Shown: positions 58,001-64,000 of the stretch, piece by piece
Position numbering within the stretch: position 1 is the first letter of the stretch
Layout: each line of letters begins with the position of its first letter
Source: Pogona vitticeps
Lineage: Eukaryota > Chordata > Lepidosauria > Squamata > Agamidae
Reading direction: 5' to 3'
Assembly (NCBI RefSeq): GCF_051106095.1
Contig: NC_135787.1
Coordinates: 171,825,001 to 171,889,000 of the forward strand
Length of the DNA: 64,000 nt
The notes under the pieces: model-generated
Told to the model about the DNA's origin: nothing
Seen by the model: the letters and a program-made list of their open reading frames with translations, nothing else
Databases searched by the model: none
Position numbers and translations under genes: made by a program

Positions 58001-58400
58001 AGAGGTTGTGGACTATGCCTGCTTAAAATAGCAGCAGCAACCAGATAGGATAGATGGGTAGCTTCTAGAAGCAGCTTAATTAAGACTCAGCCAATGCAAC
58101 AGTGGCTTCAGTTTATGTAATACGGACCCTTAAAAGGAAGTAACAATTCTTACCAGAGGTTTATTATTTCAGCATTAACAATCAGGTAGGAAATAGCATG
58201 AACTGGAAGATTTTAAGGCATAATACTTTGTCTATGCCAACATTAAAATATTCACTGTGAAGTGATTAAATACATCTAGTGTTGATAGGCTTTGATGTGC
58301 TGTACTGATCATGCCTATTATTTGCTTTGAAATGAGTGTTATTTTTTGATGTTCTCCCCTTTTCAATGGGTCCCAGACCCATTCAGCTTTAATAAAGTTT

Positions 58401-60149
58401 CTGTACTAGATACCCTCTCTGACAGAACCCTTAGAAGTGTAAGGGCACATTGCAACCTTGTTCTACAGGTTTGTGTGTAACGGCTAAAGTACATCACTTT
58501 TACGTGTCTAGAAAATAATACAATACTTTCCTTTCATTTATTTCATACTACAGATATGCACTGTCAACACAGCCATTATAATATGAAGAGTGATAGCTCA
58601 TGCTGATTTAATGTAAAGTTATGACAGCATAAATGTGCTGGGTATTATGCCAGGTAACAAGGAGGTGCATTACAAAATTGCACAATTGTCATGCATCTCC
58701 AGCATAACTGATTGGGCAATGTGCAAAACAAAGTACATGTGCATGTTTAGCTGTGCAATAGGATTTTGGCCATAACGTTCAGCTACAGAATTAATAAACT
58801 AAACTTAAGACGCAATGGTTGGGGGCTGTATGTTTTCATACAGCAATTTCTTATGGTTTCAGTTTCCTTTCAAATCATGCAGTGGCTAAGATTCTCATTG
58901 TTTCAGTGAATGCCAGGTGTGCAAGGGTTATACTGCCAAACTGGAAACTTCTTGATAATAGAATAATTACTCTAAAACAGTTTCATGCAAAGATGAATCA
59001 GTGTTCAATTTTTATACACAGAATAAAGGACCAGCATATTAAAACAACATATCCAATAGATTAAGCTGGCAGTTCACCTAGAACAGCGATGGCGAACCTA
59101 TGGCACACGTGCCATAGCTGGCACGCGGAGCCCTTTCTGCCAGCACCGGAGCCATAGGTCGCCAGATTTTTACTCCCCCCCCCCCCCCCGTGCAGCCAAA
59201 TCTTTGTTCCTCCACACAGAAAGGCACGATCACAGAAGGAGTCACCTCTGTTTCCTTAAGGAGCGGCTCTGGGCTCAGCAGCACTCTAGGTCAAGGGGGA
59301 AAGCCACTTCCCCGCCTCCAGCTACACAACCCTAACCCTACCCTGTTGTTTCTGCAATCCCCCTCCCCTTTGTGCAGGAGGGGGAGGAACATAGAGCTAC
59401 AAAGGAGAGGGAAGAGCTCCTCCCCTGGATGTGCTTTGAACAGGAGGCAGAAGCTGGATCCCTGTGCCTGCCTCTTCCCCTTAAGTGCAAGAAGCGGTGT
59501 GGAGACAAGCGGGGCTCTTGGGGCGCCTCCTGGATTGGGACCTGGATGGAGGTGGGTGCTGGAGGGGCAGATCGGGGTTGGGGTGGGGGGGGGTGAGATG
59601 GCCAGAAACTGATAGGGAAAACCTCATGAACTTATTTTTCCCTTATGCTACCGAATATGCTAACGATCCTGGTAGAAAAGTCACTGAGCACCAGTTAAAC
59701 CATCTGATATGACACCTTAGTAGTGGGCAAAAAATTGCAACAAACTGCTAGTTCTGTTCTATTGAAGCAGTTCATGCACACAGGTTCACTGTAGAATGAA
59801 TTACTCTCCTTGCCACAGTATGCTGCTACACTCTGATGTACTTGCCACAGTATGCTAACACATATGTACTGGCACAAGCATTCATTCTTCAGAACTGTCT
59901 TTCCATCTACAAAATTAAGTTTGATTGTTTAACGAAGGTTGTAGTTTACTGCAAAGGCAGGAAGCAGCATCAAGTCTTCCATTTCAGATCCATTTCAGAC
60001 AAATGCTTAACCTGACCAAACCCACCCCAAAGAGTTTATGAACATTTGAGAACCCCAATCACTCATGAAAACTGTACATTTTTCAAAAACATAACTTATG
60101 AAAAAGACTATCAGACTGCCATAAGTAAAGAGAAGCTGGCTTCTTTAAA
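58401..60149. other. Intergenic interval between convergent HCFC2 and NFYB
   Basis: AT-rich, no gene seen. Holds a hAT-like end at 59,084 and a GC-rich tract with poly(C) and G-runs at 59,177-59,600, probably interior of the same element. Confidence 0.6.
59084..59600. mobile_element. hAT-like element, one end recognised
   Basis: CAGCGATGGCGAACCTATGG then CACACGTGCCATAGCTGGCA is a familiar terminal sequence of a reptile hAT family. The GC-rich sequence after it is unlike its surroundings, but a matching right end was not found, so the right boundary is a guess. Confidence 0.5.
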
Positions 60150-61062
60150 GAGAGATCATAAATTAAAAAGGGTTTATTTCAAAAGCAGTGAGACGAATGC
60201 CTCTAAGTCAATGTGATCAACAAAAAAATTTTTACTACATAATTCTAGTTGTGGCAAAATGGGGACTGCACTACAAGGTACAGTTAATACACTTTATTGG
60301 GCACCAGACAATCCACAACTAGCCCTGCTCACAAGAAGACAGTATTTGCCAAAAAGTTCCCTTCATTCTTATGAAGCTTGTGAAAAACAATTCCTGGCAA
60401 ATGATGTCTCAAGCTTCTAATGCTAAGATCTAAAGACTGGTTACTTCTGGGTTCACATTAATTCAACCATTACATTAAGAACACTGGGGTCACTTCTCCT
60501 GAACTGCTGGCGCTTGAGGAATTCCCTTTCAAAGTTCAAATATTAATAAATAGTTAATGTTAACTTTAGTCATGCAAGACAATTACAAAACAAAAGGTCA
60601 TCTCAGTTTTTATAATAAAGGCAACTTGCATTCAAAATGAACGTTACCCTTATCTTTTATTCAAAGGGTAAACATGAATTAAACCCAGCTGTTTACTTGA
60701 ATTACAAAAGTAACATGATTTGATATGAAAATAAGAAACTGTCTACAAATCTCTTGACAGTAGTAAATTGCAATATACAATGCATACAGGAGTTATACAG
60801 AGCAACAAACTCTTGTACAAAACAAAAATACTTTAATACCTTTAAAATCCAATTTCTTTTAAAGTCATTCATGAAAAAGATTTTGAGTCAGAATTCACAC
60901 CTCAATTAGTCAAGCTTCAGGCAGCTACATTACAGCTATTGAATATACAAAGTGACTTTCCTCTCTTTACCAGCCATTTCAAAACAAAGCATCCTCTCCT
61001 TCAGCATTCCCTAGTTCCATGCCCATCTCTCTCATGTTCCCAGATCCAAAGCCTTCTTCAAA
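60150..61062 (-). other. NFYB: Probable NFYB 3' UTR
   Basis: Minus-strand continuation after the stop codon. TTTATT on the plus strand (AATAAA in the transcript) occurs at 60,173-60,178 and 60,293-60,298, candidate poly(A) signals. The extent is inferred. Confidence 0.45.
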
Positions 61063-61095
61063 TCATGAAAACTGAATTTGCTGAACACCAGAGAT
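61063..61095 (-). CDS. NFYB: NFYB last coding exon and stop
   Basis: 33 nt: ISGVQQIQFS then TGA at 61,065-61,063 on the minus strand. Too short to be found by ORF length, but identical to the known C-terminus. Confidence 0.96.
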   Translation of the reverse strand: MSGVQQIQFS

Positions 61096-61345
61096 CTAAA
61101 AGAGTACAAAATAATGCCAGATTACTTTCAAAAATTTCTATGGCCAAACACATTTAATTACAGGACCTAAGGAGCAAAATGAGGACTTGGAATTATTTGA
61201 CTTTTGTAGTTCCAGCTAGATTGCTGAAACTGGAAAGATGTAAAGAGAAAACGAAGCTGCCATACCTGTTGGTAAGATGTTGTATAAACCATAACATTCT
61301 GTTGTGCGCCATCTGTAGCTATTAAGCCTGCTGGCAACTGATTAG
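61063..61345 (-). CDS. NFYB: NFYB, nuclear transcription factor Y beta subunit: last two coding exons
   Basis: NF-YB pairs with NF-YC through a histone fold, and with NF-YA binds CCAAT boxes. Only the C-terminus is here. Exon 61,345-61,266 encodes (T)NQLPAGLIATDGAQQNVMV and YTTSYQQ, and exon 61,095-61,063 encodes ISGVQQIQFS plus TGA. Minus-strand splice sites are CTCTTTTAG acceptor, CAG/GTATGG donor and TCTTTTAG acceptor. This tail matches the mammalian C-terminus almost residue for residue. The histone-fold exons are not found up to 64,000, so the preceding intron runs off the right edge. Confidence 0.96.
61266..61345 (-). CDS. NFYB: NFYB penultimate coding exon
   Basis: 80 nt, entering after phase 1 (completes Thr) and leaving in phase 0. 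Encodes NQLPAGLIATDGAQQNVMV and the YTTSYQQ part of the glutamine-containing activation tail. Confidence 0.96.
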
Positions 61346-62703
61346 CTAAAAGAGAGACAGTAGTTAGTTACAGAATTTAGCCCATGCTATGTATCTACTC
61401 CAAATTAATGAGTTCAGCATTGAAAAATAACTGTGTCCTGAGTATACCCATTCATTCCACAATTAATTCCAATTCACGTTTAATCTCTTTCACTAGCATA
61501 TATTCAAAGGAGTGACAAAAAGAAACCAGTTGCTACTTAAAGGGAAACTTTAATTCATCAAAAGACTCAGATGAAGACAGGAAATTTGAACTTGACAACA
61601 AACAGGCAGCAGGACTATCAAATTTGTAAAGTGAAAAGAATTAACTTGAGCCTGAATGGAAGTCTTCATGTTAATATGCATTTTAGCAGTCATATCATTT
61701 GGCTGAAAACAACAGTAATCATCACACAAACTTTTTCACATCCCTGCTGCCTCTGTCCTACATTGCACATTACTGGCTGAAATTCTGTTGTTTGGTTACA
61801 GGCACAGAAGTCAAACTGCATAATATTCAGTTGCCTCTAGTTGGCAACCAACAAAACCCCACTGAAACGCTCAGGAGTATGTGCATCCGCAGGCTTGACA
61901 CATGCATAAGAATCACAATAGGGTTGGTTCATAGCCAGCTAGAAGCAACTGACTATTATGCCATTTGCCTTCTATATGTGCAACAAAAGCCATAGGATTT
62001 CAGCCAGTGTTTTTCAGCTTTCAACGCAGCATGGCTATTCCAGCATGTACAATACACCTCAATGGAAGCAAGTGGTTTCTCACTGCCAAACGTTTTCCTG
62101 GAAAGTACTACATTTACTTGTTTACAGATTGCCTGTGTTTTCCAGGGTGTCTGCCAGACAATCTTAAATACACCCATGTAATCCATTCAGCAAGGCAAAT
62201 GCTATCTAGTGCAATAAACCTCTCATACAGTGTACAATATGTTTCTGAGAAAAGTAGATAGATTCCAAAGATACATATCCACTTCCTCTCATCAGCAATC
62301 TTCACATAGCCCTTCATTTAAATCAACAAAAATGCTATTAAAAATAATTATTTGAACTCAGATGTGTGGAACAGGACTGGCAGAAATAGGGATTTTTTTA
62401 AAATCCTTCCTCTCTGGGCGGTCCCTGCAGTCTCCTGAATATACTACATGGGGTCTGGAAACCTTACTGAATGGGATGCCAAGAGGAGGAAACCATGGAA
62501 GTGTCTCCATTCAACGTCCAGAAATCCATCCTTCTTCCCCGTCCAGCAGCCTACCCCATTCAACAGATTTCTTTCATTTTCTGTACAGCAACCAGGAGGC
62601 TAGCTGCAGGGCCTGCCAAGATGCACACAACTAAATCTGGATCTAATCCTCAAAGTTTCTGATAAATACCAAATATGGTATACCACTTCTTTAATTACAT
62701 CTA

Positions 62704-63123
62704 CAGTGGTGCCTCGCATTACGATGTTAATTCGTTCCAGCGAAATTGCTGTAGAACGAAAACATTGTAAAGCGAAATTTAAAAGCCCATAGAAACGCAT
62801 TAAAACCTGTTTAATGCGTTCCGATGGGCTTACAACTCACTGTCCAGCGAAGATCCTCCATAGGACGGCCATTTTCACTGCCTGTCTTGCAAGGAATCCG
62901 TCCCTAAACACAGCAGGGAGCCATTTTATTTACCCGGCGGCCATTTTGAAACCGCCGATCAGCTGTTGGAAAATCGTTGTTTTGCGAAGAATTGCTTCCC
63001 GAAGCAGGGAACTGATCATTGCAAAGCGAAATGCCCCTGTAGGAATTGTTTTGCGATTGCAAAAAGTTCATCGTAATGCGATTTCGTCGTTAAAGGAAGC
63101 GATCATAATGCTAGGCTCCACTG
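62704..63123. mobile_element. Tigger/pogo-like MITE, copy C
   Basis: Ends CAGTGGTGCCTCGCATTACG and ATGCTAGGCTCCACTG, flanked by TA (62,702-62,703 and 63,124-63,125). Interior palindrome GCATTAAAACCTGTTTAATG, shared with copies A and B in part; blocks such as GGCCATTTT and GCCGATCAGCTG also recur. Confidence 0.82.
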
Positions 63124-63528
63124 TACTATGTAACCGTGTTACCCACATTACAGCCAAATTATGAAGAATTATAGTTTTAATTACTCCATAATCCAAAACC
63201 TGAGTAGGCTACTTTACTTTGTAGAGCAATAGGATATGCCTACAAACTGACTCAACTCTACTATACACATGAGCAAGAACAGTTTTAAAGACTAGGATCC
63301 TACTGAAATTCTGCAAGAAAGCCTCACGAATGGAACAACACAGGCTCAGGCCACCTGTGCAAAATGTTGTCTTTATGCAAACAATACTTCTCCATGGGAG
63401 CCCTCTGCTTATATTAGTGCATGGAGATACTTGGTGCCTATTTGCATAAGCAGCACAAATGTCAAACTGCCTGCACTGAAGTCTGCTGCACAAGCAGCTC
63501 AACTGAACAAGATCCTGCCAGAATGCTA

Positions 63529-63675
63529 CCTGATATGCGCTGGATAGTTCAGTGGCTTAGATATGTATTTGGCTGTGGAGCCAGATGTTGGGAGTTCAAT
63601 TCTCCACTGCTTCCCTGATGGGAGCTAGACTTGATAATCCATAGCGTCCCTTCCAGCTCTGCAGTTCTAAGTTGA
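63529..63675 (+). mobile_element. tRNA-derived SINE with CR1-like tail
   Basis: Head TGGATAGTTCAGTGGCTTAG, box B-like GGGAGTTCAATTCTCCAC, then tail GTCCCTTCCAGCTCTGCAGT and TCTAAG, the pattern of a common lizard SINE whose 3' end resembles CR1. Fairly intact. Confidence 0.7.
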
Positions 63676-64000
63676 TGATTTATCATGAAGCTCCTCTCTG
63701 CACCTTCCACAAGACAGTGTTGCGGCACTGTCTTCTTGTTCTACAGGTCCTGGTAAATACGCATCCCATGCTCAATTTGGCATTAAGCCAAGAAAAGTCC
63801 TTGCTAGACATATTTGATCATGACTGAAACTCTGAGTTAAGCACAAAAGATCTTATCTTTTCTGCCTGAGACAGATGCACAGTGACAGTGCTTCCATGTA
63901 TTTATTTAACCCATCGACGCTGGTTCATGTGTGCCTATCCAACTCTTGATGACTTGCACATCAACAATTTTCAGCGATCACACAATAAAAGCAGAATTTT

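Larger units (their letters stand above)
52205..58400 (+). other. HCFC2: HCFC2 3' UTR (3' end not fixed) and downstream intergenic DNA
   Basis: Non-coding sequence after the stop. AATAAA hexamers at 54,426-54,431, 54,810-54,815, 57,798-57,803 and 58,391-58,396 are candidate poly(A) signals; I cannot say which is used. It contains a SINE (52,497-52,760) and an old MIR (54,970-55,085). An open frame at 55,798-56,112 shows no recognisable domain. Confidence 0.5.
61346..64000. other. NFYB: NFYB intron (partial)
   Basis: No NFYB exon seen here. Contains a Tigger-like MITE (62,704-63,123) and a SINE (63,529-63,675); the rest is unique-looking AT-rich DNA. Confidence 0.7.

Overview
The window is vertebrate nuclear DNA, almost certainly from a squamate reptile (lizard-like). 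Three protein genes can be read by exon-level similarity to their amniote counterparts. The repeat mix also points to squamates: RTE/BovB and CR1 LINEs, several tRNA-derived SINE families with RTE- or L2-type tails, hAT and Tigger-like MITEs, and a Ty3/gypsy-type LTR element. The species cannot be fixed from the sequence alone.

Layout. Positions 1 to about 14,600 hold GLT8D2 on the minus strand. Seven recognisable coding exons plus a probable 5' coding exon are present, and the last coding exon lies off the left edge. From about 14,600 to 23,800 is the space between GLT8D2 and HCFC2, which are head to head. It holds a LINE remnant and a 6.3-kb LTR retrotransposon (15,414-21,703) that looks whole. 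It has almost identical LTRs, a 5-bp target duplication and one 1503-residue Gag-Pol frame. From 23,884 to 52,204 is the complete coding sequence of HCFC2 on the plus strand: 16 exons, 767 residues, starting in a GC-rich promoter with a YY1-type site at the ATG. From 52,205 to about 60,100 are the HCFC2 3' UTR and the interval to its convergent neighbour. The last two coding exons of NFYB (minus strand) lie at 61,063-61,345, and the rest of that gene lies beyond 64,000. The order GLT8D2 / HCFC2 / NFYB matches the conserved amniote block (human 12q23).

The genes are not a functional unit. GLT8D2 is a predicted Golgi/ER family-8 glycosyltransferase, HCFC2 is a Kelch-Fn3 chromatin cofactor, and NFYB is a histone-fold subunit of the CCAAT factor NF-Y. 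The introns are rich in transposons, many with readable ends and target duplications.

Most notable are: (1) the LTR element, whose integrase lies upstream of its Ty3/gypsy-like reverse transcriptase, the unusual order of the Gmr1 group; (2) a GLT8D2 first coding exon in which the usual initiator Met is apparently Ile, with a possible 25-residue N-terminal extension; and (3) four related Tigger-like MITEs and other nested insertions that give a relative chronology. All exon calls come from reading the sequence and recalling family proteins. No alignment or database search was run.
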